Source: an uncultured Negativicutes bacterium (GTDB lineage Bacteria; Bacillota; Negativicutes; Acidaminococcales; Acidaminococcaceae). From it: a DNA stretch of 18,984 bases. The stretch is from contig CALAZX010000269.1 in NCBI GenBank assembly GCA_937926555.1, positions 1-18,984 on the forward strand. Reading direction: 5' to 3'. The notes under the pieces are model-generated. The model was not told the origin of the DNA and did no database searches. It saw only the letters and a list, made by a program, of their open reading frames with translations. Shown piece by piece: positions 1-5,574 of the stretch (the first letter of the stretch is position 1; every line of letters begins with the position of its first letter). The position numbers and the translations under genes are program-made.

Positions 1-9
1 CTCCTTTTC

Positions 10-38
10 TTGCTTTTATCCCCTATCTATAGGATAAT
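10..38 (+). promoter_or_regulatory. Candidate sigma-70 promoter upstream of ggt
   Basis: TTGCTT at 10-15 and GATAAT at 33-38 are separated by 17 nt, a normal sigma-A geometry. It lies about 100 nt before the ggt start, with a stem-loop (92-124) in between. The boxes are 4/6 and 5/6 matches to consensus, so this is a plausible guess only. Confidence 0.35.
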
Positions 39-83
39 CAAAGTAGAAGTGTATTCTGGAAGTACATGAATCATACATTAAAT

Positions 84-124
84 AAAAAACGCCGCAGGCT
101 TTCCTTCTGAGGGAAAGTCCGCGG
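84..124 (-). terminator. Minus-strand intrinsic terminator-like hairpin
   Basis: Arms 92-104 and 112-124 pair over 13 positions with one mismatch and one wobble around a 7-nt loop. The A6 run at 84-89 becomes a U6 tract on the minus strand, so the terminator geometry points leftward. No minus-strand gene is seen immediately to its right, so it may block antisense transcription from ggt or be a relic of rearrangement. Confidence 0.4.
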
Positions 125-136
125 AGACGGGGTGAG

Positions 137-1594
137 ATGATGCGTGGTATGAACGGTGAATCCGGCGATATAAAAAACAGATACCCCTCCCGCCGCAGTG
201 TTGTCTACGGCAGGAAGGGCATGGTGTGCACATCCCAGACGCTGGCCGCCCAGGCCGGGCTGGATGTGCTGAAAGAAGGGGGCAACGCGGTGGATGCGGC
301 TATCTGCACCGCCATCTGCCTCACCGTGCTGGAACCCACCAGCAACGGGCTGGGCAGCGACAGCTTCGCGCTGGTCTGGGCCGGGGGCAAGCTCTACGGC
401 CTCAACGGCAGCGGCCCCGCCCCCGCCCGGCTCACCCCGGAGGTCTTCCGGAAAATGGGCTGCTCGGAGATGCCGGGCAGAGGCTGGGAGACGGTGATGG
501 TCCCCGGCGCGGTGTCCAGCTGGGCTGAGCTCCACAGACGTTTCGGCCGGCTCCCGTTCCGGAGGCTCTTCGACGCCGCCATCGGCTACGCAAGGGACGG
601 TTATCCGGTACAGCCTGTCTGCGCCCATCTCTGGCAGCAGGCGGAGCGGGTGCTGCAGCCCTTCTTCCGCGGCGATGCGGAACACGCCGCAACCGACACC
701 AAAGACGCCGCCTGCACCAACGCACCCGGACAGGACAGCCTGTACCGGCCCCTGTACGACCTGTTCTTCAGGGACGGGGCTCCCAAGGCGGGGGACACCG
801 TCCGTCTGCCGGAGCTGGCGGACACGCTGGAGGAGCTGGCCGAGACCGGCTGCGAGAGTTTCTACCGGGGCGAGCTGGCGGAGAAGATCTGCGCCTATGC
901 GGAGAAGTCCGGCGGCTATCTGTCTAAAGAGGACCTGGCGGCCTACCGGGCCACCTGGGTGGAGCCTGTCTCCGTGCGCTACCGGGGCGTGGATGTCTAC
1001 GAGATCCCGCCCAACGGCCAGGGGCTGGTGGTGCTCCTGGCGCTGAACATCCTGGAGAACTTTACCATGGAGCGCCAGGATGAGGAGACTATCCACATCC
1101 AGCTGGAGGCTATGAAAAAAGCATTCATAGATGGCAAGACCTATATCGCGGACCCCTCCTGCATGAGGGGCCGGACGGAGAAGCTGCTGGATCCGGAATA
1201 CGGACGCAGACGGGCGGAGGAGATCCGGCGTGAGGCCGTGGTGCCGCCGCCGCTTGAACTGGATTCCGGCGGCACGGTGTATCTGTGCACCGCCGATGAG
1301 GAGGGGAACATGGTTTCCTTCATCCAGAGCAATTTCTTCGATTTCGGTTCCGGCGTGGTGGTTCCTGACACGGGCATCTGCCTGAACAACCGGGGGAACA
1401 ACTTCTCCCTGGACCCGGACCACGCCAACTGCCTGGCGCCGGGCAAGAAACCGTACCACACGATCATCCCGGGCTTCCTCATGAAAGACGGCAAGCCCAT
1501 AGGCCCTTTCGGAGTCATGGGCGCCTTCATGCAGCCTCCGGGGCCGGTCCAGGGGGTGGCGGACCTGCTGGACTTACATGTGCTAGTTTTTTAG
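137..1594 (+). CDS. ggt: Gamma-glutamyltransferase family protein, truncated by an in-frame stop
   Basis: This is an N-terminal nucleophile hydrolase of the gamma-glutamyltranspeptidase family, which cleaves or transfers the gamma-glutamyl group of glutathione and related peptides. The N-terminus carries the family block around GNAVDAA (about residues 51-57) and LEPTSNGLGSDSFAL. The self-processing site is GGT-VYLCTADEEGN, with the predicted catalytic Thr at residue 380 (codon 1274-1276), so the large chain would be about 379 residues. The small chain begins normally (MVSFIQSNFF, LNNRGNNF) but stops at residue 485, within GPFGVMGAFMQP...ADLLD, at the TAG 1592-1594. About 75 family residues are missing and are encoded just downstream in the same frame (1610-1930). 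A GGGGTG purine run lies close to ATG 137; ATG 140 and ATG 149 are alternative starts. Family assignment is firm. Activity of this truncated product is doubtful, because the missing part contributes to the small-chain fold. No signal peptide is seen, which suggests the cytoplasmic YwrD-like branch. Confidence 0.8.
   Translation: MMRGMNGESGDIKNRYPSRRSVVYGRKGMVCTSQTLAAQAGLDVLKEGGNAVDAAICTAICLTVLEPTSNGLGSDSFALVWAGGKLYGLNGSGPAPARLTPEVFRKMGCSEMPGRGWETVMVPGAVSSWAELHRRFGRLPFRRLFDAAIGYARDGYPVQPVCAHLWQQAERVLQPFFRGDAEHAATDTKDAACTNAPGQDSLYRPLYDLFFRDGAPKAGDTVRLPELADTLEELAETGCESFYRGELAEKICAYAEKSGGYLSKEDLAAYRATWVEPVSVRYRGVDVYEIPPNGQGLVVLLALNILENFTMERQDEETIHIQLEAMKKAFIDGKTYIADPSCMRGRTEKLLDPEYGRRRAEEIRREAVVPPPLELDSGGTVYLCTADEEGNMVSFIQSNFFDFGSGVVVPDTGICLNNRGNNFSLDPDHANCLAPGKKPYHTIIPGFLMKDGKPIGPFGVMGAFMQPPGPVQGVADLLDLHVLVF
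1495..1573 (+). repeat. Imperfect direct repeat inside ggt, copy 1
   Basis: This 79-bp stretch aligns without gaps to 1606-1684 (65 of 79 bases identical, my count), with a period of 111 nt. Both copies are read in the same frame and encode the small-chain segment beginning GPF and ending VADLLD. Copy 1 keeps the canonical GVMGAFMQP half. Confidence 0.85.
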
Positions 1595-1605
1595 CGAGGA
1601 GGCGA

Positions 1606-1684
1606 GCCCATGGGCCCCTTCGTCGGCATGGGCGCCTTCGTGCCACCCCAGGGACAGGTCCAGGTGGTTGCGGACCTGCTGGAC
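1606..1684 (+). repeat. Imperfect direct repeat inside ggt, copy 2
   Basis: Partner of 1495-1573. Copy 2 has the more canonical QGQVQVVADLLD half and runs directly into the rest of the small chain (WGLDPQEALDAPRW). A 32-nt stretch (1574-1605) that contains the TAG stop and an AGGAGG motif separates the copies. Confidence 0.85.
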
Positions 1685-1930
1685 TGGGGACTGGATCCCC
1701 AGGAGGCGCTGGACGCTCCCCGCTGGCAGTGGGTGGGCGGTCTGGACATCCAGGTGGAGGAAGGGTTTCCCATGGACGTGGTGGAACAGCTGCGGCAGCG
1801 GGGACATAAGGTCACCGTGCTGTCGGACTTCACCACCTTCGGCCGGGGGCAGATGATCCTCCGGCGGAAAGACGGCACGCTCACCGGGGCCACGGAACCC
1901 CGGGCGGACGGCGTGGTGGCGGCCTGGTGA
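1610..1930 (+). CDS. C-terminal fragment of gamma-glutamyltransferase
   Basis: This encodes 106 residues matching the end of the GGT small chain: a GPF-GMGAF segment, then LLDWGLDPQEALDAPRWQW, and the family ending around GRGQMILRRKDGTLTGATEPRADG. It lies in the same frame as the upstream 137-1594 ORF, 15 nt after its TAG stop. ATG 1610 is preceded by AGGAGG at 1597-1602 with a 7-nt spacer, a near-ideal ribosome binding site, so it could be translated on its own. The natural GGT processing point is at Thr380, far upstream, so the split does not reproduce the normal two-chain boundary. It is either a pseudogene remnant, a bicistronic split protein that reassembles, or the result of an assembly or recombination event. 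Confidence 0.7.
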   Translation: MGPFVGMGAFVPPQGQVQVVADLLDWGLDPQEALDAPRWQWVGGLDIQVEEGFPMDVVEQLRQRGHKVTVLSDFTTFGRGQMILRRKDGTLTGATEPRADGVVAAW

Positions 1931-1949
1931 TAGGCTGTCCGTCAGGCTG

Positions 1950-1967
1950 CCGCACCGGCATGTGCGG
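1950..1967 (+). other. Short stem-loop after ggt
   Basis: CCGCAC at 1950-1955 pairs perfectly with GTGCGG at 1962-1967 around a 6-nt loop. There is no U tract, so it is not a convincing intrinsic terminator; it may protect the 3' end of the message. Confidence 0.35.
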
Positions 1968-2054
1968 GCTGGTAGAATGCACCGGCATAGACGTCAGACC
2001 GTCATCCTGACCTGCAGGGAAAAGGATGGGGCATAGACGAGAAAGGATTTTACA

Positions 2055-2615
2055 ATGAGAATCATAGCTTGTTTCGGAGATTCGCTGATACAGGGCTTCC
2101 CCTTTACCAGCGAGAACTCCTGGATTGCGGAAGTGGAGAAGCGGACCGGCATATCCATGATGAATTACGGATACTGCGGGGAATGCTGCGACGAGATCCG
2201 GTACCGGGTGACATCACGGATGATTCCCGACGGGTGTGAGCACATCCTGTTCCTGGGCGGCATGAACGATCTTCTCCGGAAGCGTCCGGTGGCCTACATC
2301 CTGAAGGACATGGACGACGCCCTTCAGTGGAGTCTGGAACAGGAATTCCATTTCTGTCTTGTGCTGCCCTGGTTCTGCGAGCACCGGGAGCTGAACCTGA
2401 AGATCAAGCAGCTGAGGAACGAGATGACAAGGCGTTTTGAGGGGAAATGCCTGCTGCTGGACTTCCAGAAAGTCTATCCCGCCGGGGTGCAGATGCACGC
2501 CTGGTTCTTCTGGGACGGGGTCCATCCCCAGTCCTGCGCCTACCAGAAGATGGGGGAGTACGCCGCCCCGATTCTGGAGAAATGGCTGAAGGACACAGCG
2601 CCGGCGGCCAGCTGA
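2055..2615 (+). CDS. SGNH/GDSL-family hydrolase
   Basis: This 186-residue protein has the block pattern of the SGNH (GDSL) esterase/lipase superfamily. Block I is FGDSL with nucleophile Ser10. A Gly occurs in the NYGYCGE stretch (block II, residues 37-43). Block III is GGMND at 68-72, giving Asn71. Block V is WDGVHP, with Asp154 and His157 completing the triad. These four residues define a serine hydrolase with the Asp-x-x-His arrangement. The protein is short, has no signal peptide or membrane segment, and is therefore probably cytoplasmic; the acyl substrate cannot be inferred. It is cysteine-rich (nine Cys, including a CGECC cluster at 41-45), which fits an anaerobe. GAAAGGA precedes ATG 2055 at suitable spacing. 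It is separated from ggt by 124 nt and closed by the terminator at 2682-2732, so it may be its own transcription unit or the end of the ggt message. Confidence 0.85.
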   Translation: MRIIACFGDSLIQGFPFTSENSWIAEVEKRTGISMMNYGYCGECCDEIRYRVTSRMIPDGCEHILFLGGMNDLLRKRPVAYILKDMDDALQWSLEQEFHFCLVLPWFCEHRELNLKIKQLRNEMTRRFEGKCLLLDFQKVYPAGVQMHAWFFWDGVHPQSCAYQKMGEYAAPILEKWLKDTAPAAS

Positions 2616-2681
2616 AAGGGCTGGTCCGGACTGTGGAACCGGCAATCACTCCTCACGCGTATAAAGAGAATTGACAAGACG

Positions 2682-2732
2682 CCTCCGTGCCAGGAGCTGC
2701 CTCTCGTGCAGCTGCTGCCGGAGGATTTTTTT
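2682..2732 (+). terminator. Rho-independent terminator after the GDSL hydrolase
   Basis: CCTCCG (2682-2687) pairs with CGGAGG (2719-2724). Inside it, 2691-2700 pairs with 2708-2717 with one mismatch around the loop CTCTCGT, and small bulges sit between the two stems. Seven T residues follow at 2726-2732. Geometry is that of a strong intrinsic terminator. Confidence 0.85.
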
Positions 2733-3104
2733 CGCCCGTATGTAGGAGAGCGGGTAGAGTGGGGAGGGCGGCAGCGGGACCGCAGGATCGGGCAGGACCT
2801 CCGCGCAGGGTCCGTCTGTGCGGCATCTGTCCTGGTGGCATTCTTCTACCGGGCGGATCCGGTGCCGGCTGTGCGGTCCGGAAGCGCTATAATTGCAAAC
2901 GGGATCTTCCATGATGAGGCTGTTGGAAAGGTTCGACAGGAAAAATCGGGTCATAAAACTCCTTGTTCACTTCTCGTCTGATCCGGTTTCCGGACTTGGC
3001 CGGCTGTTGTCTTTTACAGGATAGTCCAAATGGCGGCAGCGGGGAAGACAGTCTGTCCGAAAGGAATAAATTCCTGTCTTAACAGCATATATTATCAGAA
3101 AATT
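2733..3104. other. Intergenic stretch with no supported gene
   Basis: About 370 nt between the terminator and the next promoter. Short open frames exist on both strands, but none has convincing protein character; the best one runs through the terminator hairpin in antisense. The right part contains an inverted repeat, AAGACAG at 3045-3051 against CTGTCTT at 3074-3080, enclosing a smaller dyad AGGAAT/ATTCCT (3062-3067, 3070-3075). ACAG motifs recur at 3016, 3048 and 3082. These may be regulator sites for the LytTR gene that follows. Confidence 0.5.
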
Positions 3105-3134
3105 TTGCGTACAGGGACGGGGATTTGGTATAAT
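3105..3134 (+). promoter_or_regulatory. Promoter of the LytTR regulator gene
   Basis: TTGCGT at 3105-3110 and a perfect TATAAT at 3129-3134 are separated by 18 nt. Transcription would begin near 3141, giving a leader of about 88 nt before the ATG at 3229. Confidence 0.65.
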
Positions 3135-3193
3135 AAAATGGTATGAGAATGTCAAGCAACGGCATCAGCCAACGAAGATCTGTCCGGAAAGCG

Positions 3194-3213
3194 GCGGGAA
3201 CGGAAGGTCCCGC
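3194..3213 (+). other. Leader stem-loop just before the LytTR gene ribosome binding site
   Basis: GCGGGA (3194-3199) pairs with TCCCGC (3208-3213) around an 8-nt loop. The stem ends 4 nt before the GGAGG (3218-3222) that serves ATG 3229. It could modulate access to the ribosome binding site; no known class was recognised. Confidence 0.4.
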
Positions 3214-3228
3214 AATCGGAGGAATGCC

Positions 3229-3939
3229 ATGCGTCGTATTGCTGTCTGCAATGAGTCTGAAAGAATGCCCAACGAGATTGTCCGATTTATCGACTGTATG
3301 CGGGGGGAAGGAATCCGTCTCACCGTGGTGAAGTTCCGTCAGCCGCTGGAACTGCTGAGAAGTGTGCTGGCCAGCGAGACCTATGACCTGGCCATGGTGG
3401 AGATGTTCTCCGGCGGAATCCAGCAGGCCCGTGCCGATTCCGTCATGGAACAGCTGAAGAAACTGCTGCCGGTGATGGGGTTCTCCCGGCCGCGCTATGT
3501 GAGGGAGGATACCGGCGAGCCCGGCCGGAATTTCCTCTACCTGCTGCCGGACGAGGAGGCCTGCTGCCGCTATTTCCGGGAGCTCCTGAAGCCTGTGGAG
3601 CGGGGGAGCGAGTATTTCTCCTTCAGCTCCGGGAAAGGCCGTCACCGGCTGCGGAAACGGGAGATCCGCTACGTCTCCCGGCTGGCCCGGAAGGTGTCCG
3701 TCCGGTACGGGGAGGAGGATCTGCCTTATCCGGGATCCCTGCAGGCGGCGGAGGAGGAGCTGGCTGACAGCTGCTTCTTCCGGCTGCACAAAAGCTTCCT
3801 GGTGAACTTGCGCCATGTGCGGGACATCCGTTCCGGCCATGTGGAGCTCCATGACGGGGAGAAGCTGCCCCTGGCCCGGGGGCGCAGATCGGAGATACAT
3901 TCCCGGATCCGGGAGCTGGAGGCGGAGTACAGGCTCTGA
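3229..3939 (+). CDS. LytTR-family transcriptional regulator with atypical receiver-like domain
   Basis: The C-terminal half (about residues 128-230) is a LytTR DNA-binding domain: YFSFSSGKGRHRLRKREIRYV, then a long helix, then FFRLHKSFLVNLRHVRDI (184-200) and the closing LHDGEKLPLARGRR segment. LytTR regulators bind direct-repeat sites and typically act on promoters. The N-terminal 120 residues have the spacing of a CheY-like receiver (RIAVCNESE, then YDLAMVEMFSGG, then FLYLLP), but the key residues differ. The acidic pair is N8/E9, the phospho-acceptor position is Glu58, and the conserved Lys before Pro is absent. Phosphorylation therefore looks impossible, and no kinase gene is adjacent. 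GGAGG (3218-3222) lies 6 nt before ATG 3229. The gene has its own promoter (3105-3134) and terminator (4011-4050), so it is monocistronic. LytTR assignment is firm; the receiver reading is inference. Confidence 0.88.
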   Translation: MRRIAVCNESERMPNEIVRFIDCMRGEGIRLTVVKFRQPLELLRSVLASETYDLAMVEMFSGGIQQARADSVMEQLKKLLPVMGFSRPRYVREDTGEPGRNFLYLLPDEEACCRYFRELLKPVERGSEYFSFSSGKGRHRLRKREIRYVSRLARKVSVRYGEEDLPYPGSLQAAEEELADSCFFRLHKSFLVNLRHVRDIRSGHVELHDGEKLPLARGRRSEIHSRIRELEAEYRL

Positions 3940-4010
3940 TTCCGGAGGGGAATCCCTTGTGACTCCCTATCCCGGGAAAAAGTGAAAAGTTGGCGAACAA
4001 CAGGAGATAT

Positions 4011-4050
4011 CCGGTTCAGGGAAGGAAAAATCCCTCACCGGGTATTTTTT
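4011..4050 (+). terminator. Rho-independent terminator after the LytTR gene
   Basis: CCGGT (4011-4015) pairs with ACCGG (4037-4041), and AGGGA (4018-4022) pairs with TCCCT (4031-4035). A small internal loop separates the two stems and the loop is 8 nt. TATTTTTT follows (4043-4050). Confidence 0.75.
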
Positions 4051-4065
4051 AATCTTCCGATTATA

Positions 4066-4074
4066 TGGTATACT
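4066..4074 (+). promoter_or_regulatory. Extended -10 promoter of obgE
   Basis: TGG at 4066-4068 directly precedes TATACT at 4069-4074, a TGN extended -10. The -35 region at 4046-4051 (TTTTTA) is poor, as is usual for extended -10 promoters. Transcription would start near 4081, leaving a leader of about 78 nt. Confidence 0.55.
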
Positions 4075-4091
4075 AAGGATAAGATTAATTT

Positions 4092-4134
4092 GGACAAGTG
4101 TTGGCAGAATCCACCTGATGGACGCCAATTGTCC
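4092..4134 (+). promoter_or_regulatory. Structured leader stem-loop of obgE
   Basis: Three nested stems stack into one 43-nt hairpin. GGACAA (4092-4097) pairs with TTGTCC (4129-4134), TTGGC (4101-4105) with GCCAA (4124-4128), and TCCA (4110-4113) with TGGA (4119-4122). That gives fifteen base pairs. A GTG bulge (4098-4100) and an AGAA/C internal loop separate the stems, and the apical loop is CCTGA. No U tract follows, so it is not a terminator. It ends 11 nt before the AAGGAG (4146-4151) of obgE. No known riboswitch or ribosomal-protein leader class was recognised. Confidence 0.6.
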
Positions 4135-4158
4135 GGGAGAGAATGAAGGAGTTTTACT

Positions 4159-5442
4159 ATGTTTATCGATAAAGCCAGAATCTATGTGGAAGCCGGCAAG
4201 GGCGGCGACGGCATGAGCAGTTTCCGCCGCGAGAAATTCGTGGAGCGTGGCGGCCCCAACGGCGGCAACGGCGGCCGTGGCGGCAGCGTCATCATCCGTG
4301 CCGACGAGAACCTGAACACCCTGATCGACTTCCGTTACAAACGGAAATTTGTTGCCCCCAAGGGAGCACCCGGCGGCAACTCCAACTGCACCGGCGCCCG
4401 GGGCGAGGACGTGATCGTGCTGGTCCCCATGGGAACCGTGGTGCGTGACGACGAGACCGATTTCGTGCTGGCCGACCTGACGGAGAACGGCCAGGAGTTC
4501 GTTGCCGCAAGAGGCGGCCGCGGCGGCAAGGGCAACGCCTGCTACGCCACCGCCACCAACCGTGCACCGACTTTCGCCGAGAAGGGCGAGCCGGGCACCC
4601 AGGGCTGGCTGCGGCTGGAACTGAAGCTGCTGGCGGATGTGGGTCTGGTGGGTTACCCCAGCGTGGGCAAATCCAGCATCATCTCCCGCGTCAGTGCGGC
4701 GAAACCCGAGATCGCGGCCTACCATTTCACCACCCTGACCCCTGTGCTGGGCGTGGTGCGGCTGACCGATGAGCAGAGCTTCGTGCTGGCTGACATCCCC
4801 GGCCTGATCGAGGGCGCCTCCGAGGGCGTAGGCCTGGGCCATTCCTTCCTGCGCCATATCGAGCGCACCAAGGTCATCCTCCACGTGGTGGACGTGTCCG
4901 GCTGCCAGGGCCGCGACCCCATTGAGGACTTCGAGACCATCAACAAGGAGCTGGCGGCTTACAGCAGCAAGCTGGCAAGACGGCAGCAGTTGGTGGTGGC
5001 CAACAAGATGGACCTGCCCGACAGCGCGGAGAACTTCGAGCTGCTGAAAGAGCATGTGGCCAAGCAGGGGCTGGAGATCATGGCGGTCTCCGCTGTCACC
5101 GGCGAAGGTCTGAAAGAACTGATGTGGAAGGCCTATGAGATGGCCAAGAACTACGTGCCCGAGGAGGACGACCTGCTTCCCACCGAGCTGCCCGAGGAGG
5201 ATCCGGACCATTTCGAGATCATCCGTGGCGCCGAGGACGCAGACTTCGAGGTGAAGGGCAAGAACATCGAGCGCCTGGTAGCTATGACCAACTTCGACAA
5301 CGACGAGGCGTTGTACCGCTTCCAGCTGATCTGGAAACGGCTGAAGATCGAGGAGGCCCTGCTGGAGGCAGGCATCCAGGAAGGACAGACTGTCCGTATC
5401 CGGGACATGGTCTTCAACTACAAGAAGAGCAAGTGGGAATAA
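4159..5442 (+). CDS. obgE: GTPase ObgE/CgtA, ribosome assembly factor
   Basis: ObgE is an essential GTPase that binds the large ribosomal subunit late in assembly and links it to the stringent response. The 427 residues show all three family domains. The glycine-rich Obg fold covers about 1-158 (GGNGGRGG, GARGEDVIV, GGRGGKGN). The G domain has GYPSVGKS (165-172), TTLTP (191-195), DIPG (212-215), NKMD (282-285) and SAVTG (311-315). The C-terminal OCT domain covers about 350-427 (FDNDEALYRFQLIWKRLKIE). Length is normal. AAGGAG at 4146-4151 lies 7 nt before ATG 4159. It has its own extended -10 promoter and a hairpin leader. proB follows 132 nt later behind an attenuator-like hairpin, so some transcripts probably run on into proBA. 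The rplU-rpmA genes that often precede obgE in Firmicutes are not here. Confidence 0.97.
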   Translation: MFIDKARIYVEAGKGGDGMSSFRREKFVERGGPNGGNGGRGGSVIIRADENLNTLIDFRYKRKFVAPKGAPGGNSNCTGARGEDVIVLVPMGTVVRDDETDFVLADLTENGQEFVAARGGRGGKGNACYATATNRAPTFAEKGEPGTQGWLRLELKLLADVGLVGYPSVGKSSIISRVSAAKPEIAAYHFTTLTPVLGVVRLTDEQSFVLADIPGLIEGASEGVGLGHSFLRHIERTKVILHVVDVSGCQGRDPIEDFETINKELAAYSSKLARRQQLVVANKMDLPDSAENFELLKEHVAKQGLEIMAVSAVTGEGLKELMWKAYEMAKNYVPEEDDLLPTELPEEDPDHFEIIRGAEDADFEVKGKNIERLVAMTNFDNDEALYRFQLIWKRLKIEEALLEAGIQEGQTVRIRDMVFNYKKSKWE

Positions 5443-5478
5443 TCCCGCTATATGAAGTGAATGCGGGAGCAATCCCGC
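5443..5478 (+). promoter_or_regulatory. Alternative hairpins in the obgE-proB leader
   Basis: TCCCGC occurs at 5443-5448 and again at 5473-5478, and GCGGGA lies between them at 5463-5468. GCGGGA can pair with either copy. With the second it forms a tight stem capped by a GCAA (GNRA-type) tetraloop (5469-5472); with the first it closes a 14-nt loop. The two structures are mutually exclusive. Whether they influence the hairpin at 5509-5542 is unknown. Confidence 0.4.
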
Positions 5479-5508
5479 GGAAGAGAGCAACACCGGCATG
5501 AAGAACGA

Positions 5509-5546
5509 GCCGGCTGCGTTTGTCATAACAGGCGCAGCCGGCTTTT
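5509..5546 (+). terminator. Intrinsic terminator or attenuator between obgE and proB
   Basis: GCCGGCTGCG (5509-5518) and CGCAGCCGGC (5533-5542) form a perfect 10-bp stem around a 14-nt loop, followed by TTTT (5543-5546). Only 28 nt separate the T run from the proB start, with no room for a complete promoter after the hairpin. proBA expression therefore probably needs read-through or a promoter overlapping the hairpin. No T-box sequence was found, although proBA operons elsewhere can use one. Confidence 0.65.
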
Positions 5547-5574
5547 ACCAAATCATACATACGGAGTGAGACGC

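Noticed and set aside
71..1459. A 462-codon open frame on the minus strand opposite ggt
   Set aside because: The plus strand has clear GGT motifs throughout; the minus frame gives low-complexity His/Gln/Gly/Ala-rich protein typical of antisense frames in GC-rich genes.
1495..1684. Template/variable repeat pair of a diversity-generating retroelement
   Set aside because: Differences between the copies are not concentrated at adenines and no reverse transcriptase gene is present.
2646..2954. A 102-codon minus-strand frame with AAGGAG before its ATG
   Set aside because: The ribosome-binding-like sequence is attractive, but the frame runs through the antisense of the terminator at 2682-2732, has no recognisable domain, and its composition is not protein-like. 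Kept as a remote possibility only.
2706..2981. A 91-codon plus-strand frame starting at GTG
   Set aside because: It starts inside the terminator hairpin, has no ribosome binding site and no protein character.
3143..3331. A 62-codon frame upstream of and overlapping the LytTR gene
   Set aside because: It is out of frame, lacks a Shine-Dalgarno, and covers the leader hairpin and the true start of the LytTR gene.
3967..5526. A 519-codon minus-strand frame opposite obgE
   Set aside because: obgE is unmistakable on the plus strand and the minus product has no recognisable features.
5443..5574. T-box riboswitch controlling proBA
   Set aside because: proBA operons in some Firmicutes use T-boxes, but the 132-nt leader is too short for a typical one and has no T-box or AG-bulge sequence.
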